DNA of 64,000 bases from Acrocarpospora catenulata (lineage in GTDB: Bacteria > Actinomycetota > Actinomycetes > Streptosporangiales > Streptosporangiaceae), in contig NZ_JAHCST010000012.1 of assembly GCF_018476525.1 (NCBI RefSeq), forward strand, positions 1 through 64,000, read 5' to 3'. A program made the position numbers and the translations under genes. Within the stretch, counting starts at the first letter, position 1. Each line of letters starts with the position of its first letter. Below are positions 43,232-53,100 of this stretch, piece after piece. The notes under the pieces are model-generated. The model was not told the DNA's origin and did no database searches. It was given only the letters and a program-made list of their open reading frames with translations.

Positions 43232-43867
43232 ATGTCGATGGTGAAACGTGGATTGAGCCGAGATCGGTTGGTGGAACTCGCTCACGAGTACGTCGCGGCA
43301 CATGGGCTGGACGCTCTCACCATGCGCCGGCTGGCCGCGGCGGCCGAGGTGACTCCGGGTGCGCTGTACAAGCACTTTCGCGACAGGAAAGATCTGCGGC
43401 GCGCGATGGCCGATGCGATCTTCCAGACGGTTGATCTCGCTGACATCGACCCGGGTAGTGCGGGTGTCGATGGGGTGATCGCGTGCTGTGAGCGCATGCG
43501 TCAAGCGATGCTGCGGTTCTGCGACGGTGGACGTATCGTGGCCGGGTCGTACGCGCCGTTCGCCGCGACCGTGGAGCTGTCGGCCACCCTGCGGGCACTG
43601 CTGCGTGTCGTCGCCCTGCCGCATATCGATGCCGGAGATCTCGCCTTCGTGCTGCGTTCGTACACGACGGGCTTTGTGATCGAAGAGCAGGCGTACCTTG
43701 CGCTGCAAAGCAGTGGGGAGTGGGACACCTTGGTGGGTACGGTGTCGGCCCACTCCCGGGTGGGCGAGCCCGCAGACGTTATCGCGATCATGACCGGTGA
43801 CCGCGACCGGCGATTCAGGGCAGGGCTCATGGCGATCCTCGTCGGATCGGCCAGAACCGCTTCGTGA
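43232..43867 (+). CDS. TetR-family regulator (TetR_C_1 type) of the divergent MFS pump
   Basis: 211 aa from ATG 43232. The helix-turn-helix is MRRLAAAAEVTPGALYKHFR, and the C-terminal half resembles tetracycline-repressor-type ligand domains (YTTGFVIEEQAYL). Genetic arrangement is the classic pump/repressor pair. No obvious operator palindrome was found in the 110-bp gap. Confidence 0.9.
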   Translation: MSMVKRGLSRDRLVELAHEYVAAHGLDALTMRRLAAAAEVTPGALYKHFRDRKDLRRAMADAIFQTVDLADIDPGSAGVDGVIACCERMRQAMLRFCDGGRIVAGSYAPFAATVELSATLRALLRVVALPHIDAGDLAFVLRSYTTGFVIEEQAYLALQSSGEWDTLVGTVSAHSRVGEPADVIAIMTGDRDRRFRAGLMAILVGSARTAS

Positions 43868-43998
43868 CAAGCCTGGACACCGCGGCTCTGCTATCCGACG
43901 GGACGTGTTCGGGAGAACACCGCTCACTCCGCCAACGCACGCGAACCCGCTGCGGCACGCCGTCCGTCTTCACATGAATATCGGGCGGTCGATGGCTT

Positions 43999-44778
43999 TC
44001 ACAGCCGCCGGACGCGCAGCACGCCGGTCAGCATCGGGAGGGTGAAGTCTCCACGGGCGGTCTCCGGTCTGCTTGCGAGGAAAGCGCGGATCCGGCCGAG
44101 CGTGACCTCCTGTTCCTGTTCTGGCATGACCAGCATCCCCGCGCGCGTCGCGATTGTCGCGACGAGGGAGTCGGCGGTGCGGCGCTGCCCGTGCGGGAAC
44201 TCCGCCTGCTCCGGCGAGCCGAAACGGGCGGCCACGCCCGTCTTGGGAAGGTGCATGTCGGCCGTCTCTGCGCGCCAGCCGGTGGGTGTGTCGCGTGGGC
44301 CGACAGCCGCGCTCCCGCTGATCCGCGCGAGTCCGGCTACCCAGTCGACCCGGTCGTCGAGGAGGTTCCACAGGCCGGCCAGGATGCCGCCGGGTGTGAG
44401 GACCCTGGCTATCTCGGGTCCCGCGACGGCCATGTCGAACCAGTGCATGGCGTTGCCGGCCAGCACGGCATCGACGGACGCGTCCGGCAGGGGTATCGCC
44501 TCAGCGCTGCCCGGCAGGGCATGGACAGCCGGCAGCGCGCGGCGAAGTTCGGTCAGCATCGCCGGGTCGGGCTCGACCGCGATGACTTCGGCGCCCAGCG
44601 CGACCAGCGTGGCGGTCAGTTTGCCGGTTCCGGCGCCGAGGTCGAGCACTCTCGGGCCGGGCGCGGGCTCGAGCGCCCAATGTACCGCGGCGTGCGCGTA
44701 GTCCGGGCGGTGCTCGGCGTATGCGGCCGCCGCTGCGCCGAATGACGAGCCGTGAAGTAGCCGTTCGTCCTGTTCCAC
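43999..44778 (-). CDS. SAM-dependent class I methyltransferase (Methyltransf_11 type)
   Basis: 259 aa from GTG 44778. SFGAAAAAYAEHRPDYAHAA precedes motif I VLDLGAGTGKLTATLVALG; VIAVEPDPAML and ALPGSAEAIPLPDASVDAVL complete the SAM site, with NAMHWFD after it. This subgroup methylates small molecules; substrate not predictable. Convergent with the TetR at 43232. Confidence 0.88.
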   Translation of the reverse strand: MEQDERLLHGSSFGAAAAAYAEHRPDYAHAAVHWALEPAPGPRVLDLGAGTGKLTATLVALGAEVIAVEPDPAMLTELRRALPAVHALPGSAEAIPLPDASVDAVLAGNAMHWFDMAVAGPEIARVLTPGGILAGLWNLLDDRVDWVAGLARISGSAAVGPRDTPTGWRAETADMHLPKTGVAARFGSPEQAEFPHGQRRTADSLVATIATRAGMLVMPEQEQEVTLGRIRAFLASRPETARGDFTLPMLTGVLRVRRL

Positions 44779-44895
44779 GCGGTTACCCCAATCTGTGCCG
44801 CTGCAACGCCTCACCAACTCGCCGACGAGCGTCCGATAAAGCGCTACGTGGGACAGGTGGCCTTTTCGGGCCAGTTGGCGAGCGCAAATCCGGTC

Positions 44896-45600
44896 CTAGA
44901 AGGATGCCAGGCCGAGGCCGAACGCCACGATGCCCACGGCTGCGACCATGGCCTCGGTGAGCGGCAGGGAGACTCGCATGAGCCGCAAGGCCGTCAGGTT
45001 CACTGCCGTGTGGACGGGCATGGCGGCCAGGACCAGCCAGGGCTGCCAGGCGAGCAGCAGAGTGAAGCCGATGTGCAGCAGGCTCGCGCTGAGGCGTTCC
45101 AGGGCGGCCCAGTACGGAGTATCGAGGCGAAGCAGGCCCTGAGCCTCCAGCATGCGCCGGGCCTCCAGGGATTTCTCGTCGGTCTTACCCAGCAGGCCGC
45201 GGATGCCCAGCGCCTGGACCACGGTGAAGACGATCTCGATGGCGGCCCATCCGAAGCCTGCCCACAGTACCGAGGAGAAGCCGGACACCAGGAAGAGAAC
45301 CAGCAGCAGCCGGACGGTCTCCTCACAGGGGCCCGAGGCGGCGGCCACGACGAGGGACGCACGTTCCTTGGGCAGCTTGGCGACCAGGGCCGCCACGGGA
45401 GCACGCAGGACGAGCGCGACCATCCATCCGGCGGCGCCCAGGCCCACGGCCCGCCAGTCCGGCGCGGCCTGCCAGAGGGCGAGTACGCCACCGAGCAGGA
45501 CCGCCACGGCGACGAGGCCGGGCACCGTCCACAAGGCGGCCCCGCGCAACCGCTCGGTGTGACGATCGTCGCCGGTCATGTCGGGCGCGGGAGATGCCAT
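44896..45600 (-). CDS. YhfC-family integral membrane protein (intramembrane protease-like)
   Basis: 234 aa with 6-7 predicted helices. The conserved GPCEETVRLLL (Glu-Glu-x3-Arg) after helix 3 and the His residues in LLHIGFTLLLAWQ and PVHTAVNLTALRL match the YhfC/CPBP-like metalloprotease layout. It starts 6 bp after the HTH regulator stop; the two form an operon in the minus direction. Substrate unknown. Confidence 0.8.
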   Translation of the reverse strand: MASPAPDMTGDDRHTERLRGAALWTVPGLVAVAVLLGGVLALWQAAPDWRAVGLGAAGWMVALVLRAPVAALVAKLPKERASLVVAAASGPCEETVRLLLVLFLVSGFSSVLWAGFGWAAIEIVFTVVQALGIRGLLGKTDEKSLEARRMLEAQGLLRLDTPYWAALERLSASLLHIGFTLLLAWQPWLVLAAMPVHTAVNLTALRLMRVSLPLTEAMVAAVGIVAFGLGLASF

Positions 45601-45606
45601 GGGGGA

Positions 45607-46140
45607 TCAGTCCTTTTCATCCAGCGGAACGATGATCCGGGAGAACGCGCGGCGGCGGCGGCCCGGAGCTTCGGGGTTGGCGGTGGCCTCGGCGACCAGT
45701 CGGTTGAGCGTGGTCATGAAGGTCTCGAACTCCTCGTCGGTCAGGTTGAGCGTGGCCGTGCGGTAGCCGACGCCGTCAGCGGCCAGGTCGATTCGAGGAC
45801 GGCCGAGGTAGTGGGTGAACTCGGCCTGGAGGGCGGCGAGAAAGGCCGCGAAGTAGCGGAGGTGGTCAGCCGGGGTGGCGCCCTCCAGATCCGCCGTGAC
45901 CAGGGCGGTCGAGGCGTCCGGCAGCCGGTAGATCCGCTCCACCGCGCCCCGGACCCGGCGCTCCTCGGCGACGCGCAGCACACCGGCGTCGCTCAGGGTG
46001 TTCAGGTGGCGGTAGAGCGTGGCTTGGGGGACATCGGACAGCCGCTCGGCCACGTCCTTGACGGTCATCGTCTCCTGTCCGATGAACGCCTGCAGGATCC
46101 GCAGGCGTACGGGATGGAGAACCACGTCAACCTTTCTCAT
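45607..46140 (-). CDS. ArsR-like winged-helix regulator (HTH_20 family) of the YhfC operon
   Basis: 177 aa from ATG 46140. LHPVRLRILQAFIGQETMTV, VAERLSDVPQATLYRHLNTL and LSDAGVLRVAEERRVRG form the winged helix. About 90 residues of C-terminal domain follow. Upstream are direct repeats GAGAATGC (46145-46152 and 46169-46176) that may be its binding site. Confidence 0.85.
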   Translation of the reverse strand: MRKVDVVLHPVRLRILQAFIGQETMTVKDVAERLSDVPQATLYRHLNTLSDAGVLRVAEERRVRGAVERIYRLPDASTALVTADLEGATPADHLRYFAAFLAALQAEFTHYLGRPRIDLAADGVGYRTATLNLTDEEFETFMTTLNRLVAEATANPEAPGRRRRAFSRIIVPLDEKD

Positions 46141-46144
46141 AGTC

Positions 46145-46176
46145 GAGAATGCTAATGGTCTCACTAATGAGAATGC
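46145..46176. promoter_or_regulatory. Direct repeat GAGAATGC, 24-bp period
   Basis: Two exact copies immediately upstream of the regulator start, each near CTAATG. Position right at the start codon suits autorepression or a leaderless promoter region. Confidence 0.45.
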
Positions 46177-46264
46177 AACGTGGCTTCGTCAGCTCGTCGC
46201 CTTCCGACGGTGGAGCTGGAGTGGTGGCGCCGGCGTCTCGTCCCAGTTCCCGAGGGGGAAGTTG

Positions 46265-47194
46265 TCACGCGGCGCGGTGGTGGCTGGGGGACACCCCGCG
46301 GACCCGTTTGAAGGCAACGCTCAGCGCGAACGCGTTGGCGTAGCCGACCTGCCGGGCCACTGAGTCGATCGTGATGTCGGAGTGACGCAGCAGGTCGGCG
46401 GCGAGTGCGATCCGCCAGCCGGTCAGGTACGTCAGTGGCGGCTCGCCCACGAGGTCGGCGAAGCGGCGTGCGAAGGTCGCCCGCGAGGCACCCACCTTCT
46501 CGGCCATCGAGGCCACCGTCCACGGATGAGCCGGCGCATCATGGATCAGCCGCAGCGCCGGCCCGATCAGCGGGTCGCTCTGCGCTCGGTACCAGCCCGG
46601 CGCCCGCGCCTCGGGGCGGGCGAACCAGGTGCGCAGGGTCGCGATCAGCGCCAGGTCCAGGAGCCGGTCCAGGACGATCTGCTGCCCGGGCCCTTCGCCG
46701 CTGACCTCCTGCGCGAGCAGTTCCATGATCGGTGACGGTGCGTCGGACCGGCGCACCAGCACGATGTCCGGCAGGGCGTTCAGCAGCCGGTCGCTGACCT
46801 CGCCGTCGACCTGGTAGGTGCCGCTCGCCAGGGTCGTCGACCCGTCGAGGGAGTGCCCGCTGGTGCGCGGTGCCAGGCGTAGTTGGTCGGTGACGTCGGC
46901 GCCGTCGAGCGTCGTCAGCCGGTTGCCTGGGTTGACGACGATGTCGGGCGCCGTGGCCGGGTCGTCGCCGACGGTGTAGGGGGCGGGGCCCTTGACGATG
47001 GCGACGTCGCCGGTGCCCAGCAGCACCGGTTCCCCGTGGTCGGGCACGATCCAGGCGTGCCCGCGCAGGGCGGAGGCCAGGGCGAGCCTGGCCCCGTCGG
47101 CGATGCGCAGTGCCCACGGCGGCTGCAGGATCGCCTGGCAGAAGGCCGCACTGTGGGCGCGTACGCCTTGGAGGAGGTCTGCGAGCGGATCCAC
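46265..47194 (-). CDS. AraC-family regulator (cupin N-terminal domain)
   Basis: 309 aa. The N-terminal AraC_binding_2/cupin_6 domain (VRAHSAAFCQAILQPPWALR, GTGDVAIVKGPAPYTVGDDP) is followed by two AraC helix-turn-helices (WTVASMAEKVGASRATFARR, DSVARQVGYANAFALSVAFK ending GVSPSHHR). Divergent from an NmrA-like gene that it probably activates. Confidence 0.92.
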   Translation of the reverse strand: MDPLADLLQGVRAHSAAFCQAILQPPWALRIADGARLALASALRGHAWIVPDHGEPVLLGTGDVAIVKGPAPYTVGDDPATAPDIVVNPGNRLTTLDGADVTDQLRLAPRTSGHSLDGSTTLASGTYQVDGEVSDRLLNALPDIVLVRRSDAPSPIMELLAQEVSGEGPGQQIVLDRLLDLALIATLRTWFARPEARAPGWYRAQSDPLIGPALRLIHDAPAHPWTVASMAEKVGASRATFARRFADLVGEPPLTYLTGWRIALAADLLRHSDITIDSVARQVGYANAFALSVAFKRVRGVSPSHHRAA

Positions 47195-47206
47195 GTCTTC
47201 AGATTA

Positions 47207-47244
47207 GACGAACAGACATGGATTCAAGCGTGACGAACATGGAT
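47207..47244. promoter_or_regulatory. Direct repeat in the AraC/NmrA intergenic region
   Basis: GACGAACAGACATGGAT (47207-47223) and GACGAACATGGAT (47232-47244) share both halves, with an extra AGAC in the first copy; spacing 25 bp. AraC-family activators commonly bind such direct repeats. Confidence 0.55.
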
Positions 47245-47306
47245 CGTCTCATCGGATCCGCGTGTACTGGTCGTACCGACACGAGGACGACCTGACGGAG
47301 GTTCCG

Positions 47307-48179
47307 ATGTACGCGATCATGGGAGTGACCGGCCACGTGGGCGGTGCGGCGGCGCGTGAGCTGCTGCGCCGAGGGGAGCCGGTACGGGCGGTGGTCCGCG
47401 ATCCGGCCAAGGGCGCCGACTGGGCGGCCGCGGGGGCGCGGGTGGCCGTGGCCGACTTCGGCCACCGGGAGACGCTGGCGGAGGCGTTGCGCGGCTGCGC
47501 GGGGGCGTTCGTCCTGCTGCCGACCGACGTGGCCGCGGCCGACCCGGACGCCGCCCATCGCGCCATGGCCGACACGATCGCCGGTGCGGTGCGGGAAAGC
47601 CAGGTGCCCCACGTGGTGGTGTTGTCCTCGATCGGTGCCGACCTGGCCGACGGCACCGGTCCCATCCGCTGGCTGCACCACCTGGAGAACGCGCTGCGCG
47701 CAGCGGGCACCCAGGTCACCGCGGTCCGTTCCGGCCACTTCCAGGAGAAGGTTGAACTACTCCTTGGCGCCGTGCTCGACGCGGGCCTCTATCCCGTCTT
47801 CGCCGAGTCGGCCGATGTGCCCACGCCGATGATCGCGACCCGAGACATCGGCGGTGTGGTCGCCGACCTCCTCCGCACCCCCGCCCACGCCTCCGAGGTC
47901 GTCGATCTGGACGGCCCTATCTACACCGAGCGCCAGGTGGCCGAGGAACTGTCGGCGGTCCTTGGCCGGCCGCTCCAGGTGGTCACCATCGCGCGGCCGG
48001 GCTGGGCCGCCGCGATGGTGGACGGCGGCCTCCCGCCGCAGCTCGCGGAGGAGCTGGTGGGCCTGTACGACGCCGAGCAGCGAGGCATCCTCCAGCTCAG
48101 GGGCGACCGCCACCTGACCGGCCGGACCGAGCTGCCGGAGACCCTCCGCCACCTGGCGAAGTCCATCAGCACGATCTGA
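47307..48179 (+). CDS. NmrA-like NAD(P)-binding protein (azoreductase/quinone-reductase-like)
   Basis: 290 aa from ATG 47307 with ACGGAGG upstream. MYAIMGVTGHVGGAAARELL is the NmrA-type Rossmann motif, and LRRGEPVRAVVRDP is the adenine-binding part. The central VVVLSSIGADLADGTGPIRW and the C-terminal substrate lid fit the atypical SDR (SDR_a5) group. Likely a redox sensor or reductase; regulated by the divergent AraC protein. Confidence 0.9.
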   Translation: MYAIMGVTGHVGGAAARELLRRGEPVRAVVRDPAKGADWAAAGARVAVADFGHRETLAEALRGCAGAFVLLPTDVAAADPDAAHRAMADTIAGAVRESQVPHVVVLSSIGADLADGTGPIRWLHHLENALRAAGTQVTAVRSGHFQEKVELLLGAVLDAGLYPVFAESADVPTPMIATRDIGGVVADLLRTPAHASEVVDLDGPIYTERQVAEELSAVLGRPLQVVTIARPGWAAAMVDGGLPPQLAEELVGLYDAEQRGILQLRGDRHLTGRTELPETLRHLAKSISTI

Positions 48180-48195
48180 ACCGGGCGGCGGCGGC

Positions 48196-48214
48196 CCCCG
48201 TCACGACGACGGGG
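48196..48214. terminator. Bidirectional hairpin between convergent NmrA and nitrilase genes
   Basis: CCCCGTC (48196-48202) / GACGGGG (48208-48214), loop ACGAC, extendable with one bulged C to a 9-bp stem. It sits 16 bp after one stop and 20 bp before the other. Confidence 0.65.
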
Positions 48215-48233
48215 CCCGCCGGACGGCTCGTCA

Positions 48234-49187
48234 TCAAAGGGTCGGGGGCGGCTCCTCGATGGAGCGGATGGGGGTTCGAGGGCGGAGGTCCACCGACAGC
48301 TGGAAGATGTCGGGCCGGTTGTAGTGGCCGGTCGGGTCGAACTTGCGGCGGGCCGCGTGCACGCGGGCGAGGTCGAGGTCGGCGTACAGGATGGTCTCCT
48401 CGTGCCGGGACGGGCCCGCGAGGATGGTTCCGGCGGGGTCGATGATGACGCTGTTGCCGCTGTCCACCCACTCGCCGTTGGCCTCACGGCTCCACAGCCG
48501 GTCGCGGTCCGGGAAGTCCGCCGGGATCTGGTCCATGTGCACGCAGGGGTTGACCCCGATGACGTAGCAGCGGCCTTCGAGTGCGACGTGCCGCATGGTG
48601 GCGATCCAGCCGTCGCTGGGGGCGAGGGTGGGGGCGGCCCAGATGTCCACGCCCTGGCCGTACAGGTAGTAGCGGGCCAGCGGCATGTAGTTCTCCCAGC
48701 AGGTCAGCCCGGAGAGCCGGCCGAAGGGAGTGTCCAGGACCGGCAGGGTGGAGCCGTCGCCCATGCCCCACACCGTGCGTTCCGATCCGGTTGGCATCAG
48801 CTTGCGGTGCTTGCCGAGGAGGGTGCCGTCGGGGCCGAAGTACAGGGTGGTGTTGTAGATGGTGGCGCCGTGCGGCTCGCGTTCCTGCACGCCGATCACG
48901 AGATAGGCGCCGGTGTCGCGGGCGGCGCCGCCGAGGGCGTCGGTGACCGGGCCCGGCACCACCACGGCCTGGTCGACCAGCAGCGCGTACCAGTCCTCGT
49001 CGCCGTCCCAGATGCGCCGGGTGTCGGCCCAGATCGGGCTGCCCGGGATGAACACCTCGGGCAGCACGACGATCCGGGCGCCCGCGGCGACCGCCCGGTG
49101 CAGCAGTTCGATGCTCCTGTCCAGGCAGGCCTTCTGGTCCATCAGCACGTACGCCGCCTGCACGGCGGCCACTTTCACCGTGGTCAT
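48234..49187 (-). CDS. Nitrilase (carbon-nitrogen hydrolase)
   Basis: 317 aa from ATG 49187. The catalytic triad is visible: Glu44 in VLPEVFIPG, Lys129 in KHRKLMPTGSERT and Cys163 in LTCWENYMP. These motifs, and the RTVWGMGDGSTL segment after the Lys, match true nitrilases (nitrile to acid plus ammonia) rather than amidases. Starts 8 bp after the methyltransferase stop, so one operon with it. Confidence 0.93.
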   Translation of the reverse strand: MTTVKVAAVQAAYVLMDQKACLDRSIELLHRAVAAGARIVVLPEVFIPGSPIWADTRRIWDGDEDWYALLVDQAVVVPGPVTDALGGAARDTGAYLVIGVQEREPHGATIYNTTLYFGPDGTLLGKHRKLMPTGSERTVWGMGDGSTLPVLDTPFGRLSGLTCWENYMPLARYYLYGQGVDIWAAPTLAPSDGWIATMRHVALEGRCYVIGVNPCVHMDQIPADFPDRDRLWSREANGEWVDSGNSVIIDPAGTILAGPSRHEETILYADLDLARVHAARRKFDPTGHYNRPDIFQLSVDLRPRTPIRSIEEPPPTL

Positions 49188-49195
49188 GGCGCGCC

Positions 49196-50047
49196 TCACC
49201 GCACACCCGAGACGACGAGCATCTCGCACGGGCCGACGAATCCCTCGGGGTCCTCGAACTGGGCGAGGGCCTGGCCGATCTCGGCCCAGGTGTCCTCCCG
49301 TTCCGCCTCCGACAGGCCGGACATCATCTGGTGCAACGCCCCGAACGACTCCCGCTCGAAGCGTACGCAGTCGGCGGCGTGGCGCATCCGCACCGGGGAC
49401 GGCACCGTCTCGACCGTGACCCGCTTGAACCCGGCGGTGGCCAGGACCTCCTCCGCCACGCCCGGAGTGCCGAGGCTGAACGGGCCCGGCTGGCCGGGCG
49501 CGGGCGGCGGCAGCTGGGCGCGGCGGCGGATGATCCCGACGGGGATGGAGAAGAACCCGTTGCGGTCGGCGGTGGAGTAGACCACGGCGGAGAGCTTCCC
49601 ACCGGGGCGCAGGGCGGCGCGCATGCCGGCCAGCGCGGCCTGCTGGTCCGGGAAGTAGATCAGCCCGACGCGGGAGATGACCGCGTCGTAGCCGCTCGGG
49701 ATGACGTCGAGATGCTCGCCGTCGAGTTCACGGGTGGCGATGGTGGCGATCCCGGCGTCCGCGGCGGCCTTGGCCGCGTATTTGAGTATGGCCGGCGAGA
49801 TGTCGGTGGCCAGCACGTGCCCGCTCTGACCGGCCCGCCGCGCGGCGGCCACGCTCTGACCGCCGGCGCCGGCGGCCACGTCGAGCACCCGGCTGCCGGT
49901 CGTGATCCCGGCGGCGTCGAGCATGCGCCGCGTGGCCTGGCCGAGCCAGTTCTCGATGAACGGGCCCCACCGGTCCCACGCCTCGGCGGCGTCCTCCCAC
50001 TGTGCCCGTGTCGTGCTCTTGTACTGCTGCGCGTTGAATGTCGTCAC
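49196..50047 (-). CDS. SAM-dependent methyltransferase (UbiE/COQ5-like), in operon with nitrilase
   Basis: 283 aa from GTG 50047 (VTTFNAQQYKSTTRAQWEDA). Motif I VLDVAAGAGGQSVAAARRAG, ATDISPAIL, ISRVGLIYFPDQQAALAGMR and LRPGGKLSAVVY are standard. An upstream in-frame start at 50137 is less likely because it would overlap the divergent gene. Product of methylation unknown; coupling to nitrilase hints at modification of a nitrile- or cyanide-derived metabolite. Confidence 0.88.
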   Translation of the reverse strand: MTTFNAQQYKSTTRAQWEDAAEAWDRWGPFIENWLGQATRRMLDAAGITTGSRVLDVAAGAGGQSVAAARRAGQSGHVLATDISPAILKYAAKAAADAGIATIATRELDGEHLDVIPSGYDAVISRVGLIYFPDQQAALAGMRAALRPGGKLSAVVYSTADRNGFFSIPVGIIRRRAQLPPPAPGQPGPFSLGTPGVAEEVLATAGFKRVTVETVPSPVRMRHAADCVRFERESFGALHQMMSGLSEAEREDTWAEIGQALAQFEDPEGFVGPCEMLVVSGVR

Positions 50048-50123
50048 GATCCCGTACGCGCCAGAAAGGGGGTGGCGCTCGCCAGAAACCGACTGGCACT
50101 TCACGCGGGGGGATAATTCAAGG

Positions 50124-53100
50124 ATGCCAGTCTTCATCGGCCGTGCCGAGCCGCTGGGCCGGCTGACCGCCGCCTACCAGGCCGTCACCGCCACCCCGGG
50201 TGGCGCGATCCCCGGCTGGGCGGGGCTGGTCCTGGTCACCGGCGAGGCCGGGATCGGCAAGACCGCGCTGCTGACCGAGTTCACCAACCAGGTCGTCGCC
50301 GCCGGCGGCACGGTCGTGTGGGGCACCTGCTGGGACGGCGACCAGGCCCCCGCGTGGTGGCCGTGGACCCAGGCGTTGCGGGCGCTGATCGAGCAGCGCC
50401 CGGACCTGACGGCCCCCGAGCTGGGGGCGATCCTGCCGGAACTGCCCGGCACCGACGGGACCGTGAGCCGGGTCAGAATCTTCGACGCGGCCGGGCGGCT
50501 GCTGCGCCGCGCCGCGCCCGTGGTGGTGATCCTCGACGACCTGCAGTGGGCCGACGAGTCCACCGTCGACCTACTGCGGTTCCTGGCCGGCGCGCCGCAG
50601 CGGGGGGCGGTCCTGCTGGTCGGCGCCTACCGTCCGCACGAACCGCCGCCCGGCGTCACCGCCGCCCTGGCCGAGCTGGCGGGCGGCGCGGAACTGGTGA
50701 CACTGCGCGGGCTGTCCGCCGGCGAGGTGGCCGACCTCGCCCAGACCGTCACCGGTACGGCCGCGCCGGACGAGTGGGTGCGGATCGTGCGCGAGCGCAG
50801 CGGCGGCCACCCGTTCTACGCCCGCGAGCTGTGCCGGCTGCTGGCCACCGGGGGCACCGCGGCGGACGTGCCCGTGGCCGTCCGCGACGTGATCGGCCGC
50901 CGGCTGGCCCGCCTGTCCCCGGAGTGCGCCGCGCTGCTGGACGCGGCGGCGGTGGCCGGCATGACGCTGCTGCCCGACGTGCTCGCCGAGGTCACCGGCG
51001 AGGACGGCACCCGGATCGCCGTGCTGGTGGCCGAGGCGGCGGGGGCCGGGATCCTCGCCCCGGCCGGGCGGTTCGCCCACGACCTGTACCGGGAGACCAT
51101 CGTCACCACCCTCGAACCGGCGCGCCGGCTGGACCTGCACCACCGGATCGCGCTCGCCCTGCTGGACCGGTACGACCGGGGCGGCCCGGTGTTCGAGGCC
51201 GAGCTGGCCCACCACTTCACCGCCGCCCTCCCGGTGGCGGACACCGCCTCCGCCGTGGCCTGGACGCACGCCGCCGCCCGCGCCGACACCGCCAGGTTCG
51301 CCTTCGCCGAGGCCGCCGGTCATGTCACCCGGCTGCGCGCCGCGGTCGCCGCCGCCGGCCTCCGCCTGTCCGACACCGACCTGGTCGGCCTGCTCACCAC
51401 CGAGGCCGACCTGCGCCTACGGGCCGGTGACGCGGTGCGGGCCAGGGAGCTGCTGGACACCGCGTGGGCCAGGGCGGCCGTCACCGGCAGGGCCGACCTG
51501 CTCGGCGCGGTGGCCCTGGGCCTGGACCGCGTCGACGCCCGCTTCGCCATGCCCCGCGCCGACCTCCTCTCCGTGCTCGCCACCGCCCGAGAGGCGCTGG
51601 ACGGCACCGGTACGACCACCGAGGCGACGGTGACCGCGGCCCTGGCCCGCCAGCTCCAGCACTCCGTGCCCGCCGATCGGCCGCAGGCCCGCCCGCTGGC
51701 CGAACGCGCGGTCACCATCGCCCGTACGCTGGACGACCCCGCCACGCTGGCCAGCTGCCTGCTTGCCCAGCACGACACCCTGTGGACCCCGGGCACCGCC
51801 GTCACCAGGGCCGCCATCGCGGCCGAGATCACCGGCCTGGCCAGGCGCGCCGGCGACCGGGAACGGCACGCCCAGGCCCTGCTGCTGTCGGCGACCGCCC
51901 AGCTGGAGAACGCCTCGGCGGCCTTCCGCGCGACCTTCACCGAGTACGCGCACGTGACCCGGCGTCTGCGCCAGCCCCGCCACGACTACCTGCTGCGCAC
52001 CCGGGAGGCCGCGATCGCGCTGCTCGACGGCGACATCGCCACCGGCGAGCGGCTCTCCGCCGAGGCCGCCGCCCTCGGGGAGAGCGTCGGCGACAGCGAC
52101 ACCGGCAACGTACGCATGTCCCAGCGCCTGGAGGTGGTCCGCGCCCGCAACCGTCCGGCCGAGCTGCGGGAGATGGCCGACGAGGCGGTCGCCTGGTGGA
52201 TCGGCGCCCCGGCGCACGCCCACGCCGTCGCGGCCGGGTTCCGCGCGCGGGCCGGCGACCTGGACGCGGCCCGCCGGGAGCTGGACACCGTGCTCGCGCT
52301 GGAGGACTGGCGCAGCGACCGCTCCTATCTGTGGTCCATCTTCATCGGCGAGATGGTCACGGCCGCCATCGCCGTACGCGATCTCCCGCTCTGCCGGCAG
52401 CTCCTCGGCGACCTGCTTCCCCTCGCGGAGACCTGCGCGGTCAACGCGGCCCTCGTCTGCTTCATGGGCGCCCACGCCCACCGGGTCGGACTCCTGTACG
52501 CCGCCCTCGACGAGCCCGAACCCGCCCGCCACTGGCTGCACCACGCCCTGCAAACCCACCGCCGCCTCGGCGCCCGCACCTGGGAGGCCGAAACCGACCA
52601 AGCGCTCACCGCACTCGACACTGGGGCCGCGGAAACCAGCCAGTCGCTCACTGACCTTCGCGAATCCGTCGCCCCGAACCCGGACATTCCCCTACTGCAC
52701 CGGGTTGGCGACATGTGGCAGGCCACCTACCGCGGCCACACCGCCTACCTCCGCGACACCAAGGGTTTACGCGACCTCGCCACCCTGCTCGCCCATCCGG
52801 ACACCGACCTGCCCGCCCTCGACCTCGCCGCGACCGACCACTCCACCGCCGCCCCTGCCTCCGCCGGCCGCACCACGGTCACCCGCCCTGACCCCGTGCT
52901 CGACCGCACAGCGCTGGCCGCCTACCGCCGCCGCCTGGCCGAACTCGACGACGAAATCACCACCGCCAAGACCCTCGGGGACTTGGCCCGCCACCAACGC
53001 GCCACCGACGAACGCGAACAGGTCCTCTCCGAACTCCGCCGCGCCACCCGTCCGGACGGCGCCTCCCGCCCTCTCGGCCCCACTCCCGCCGAACGCGCCC

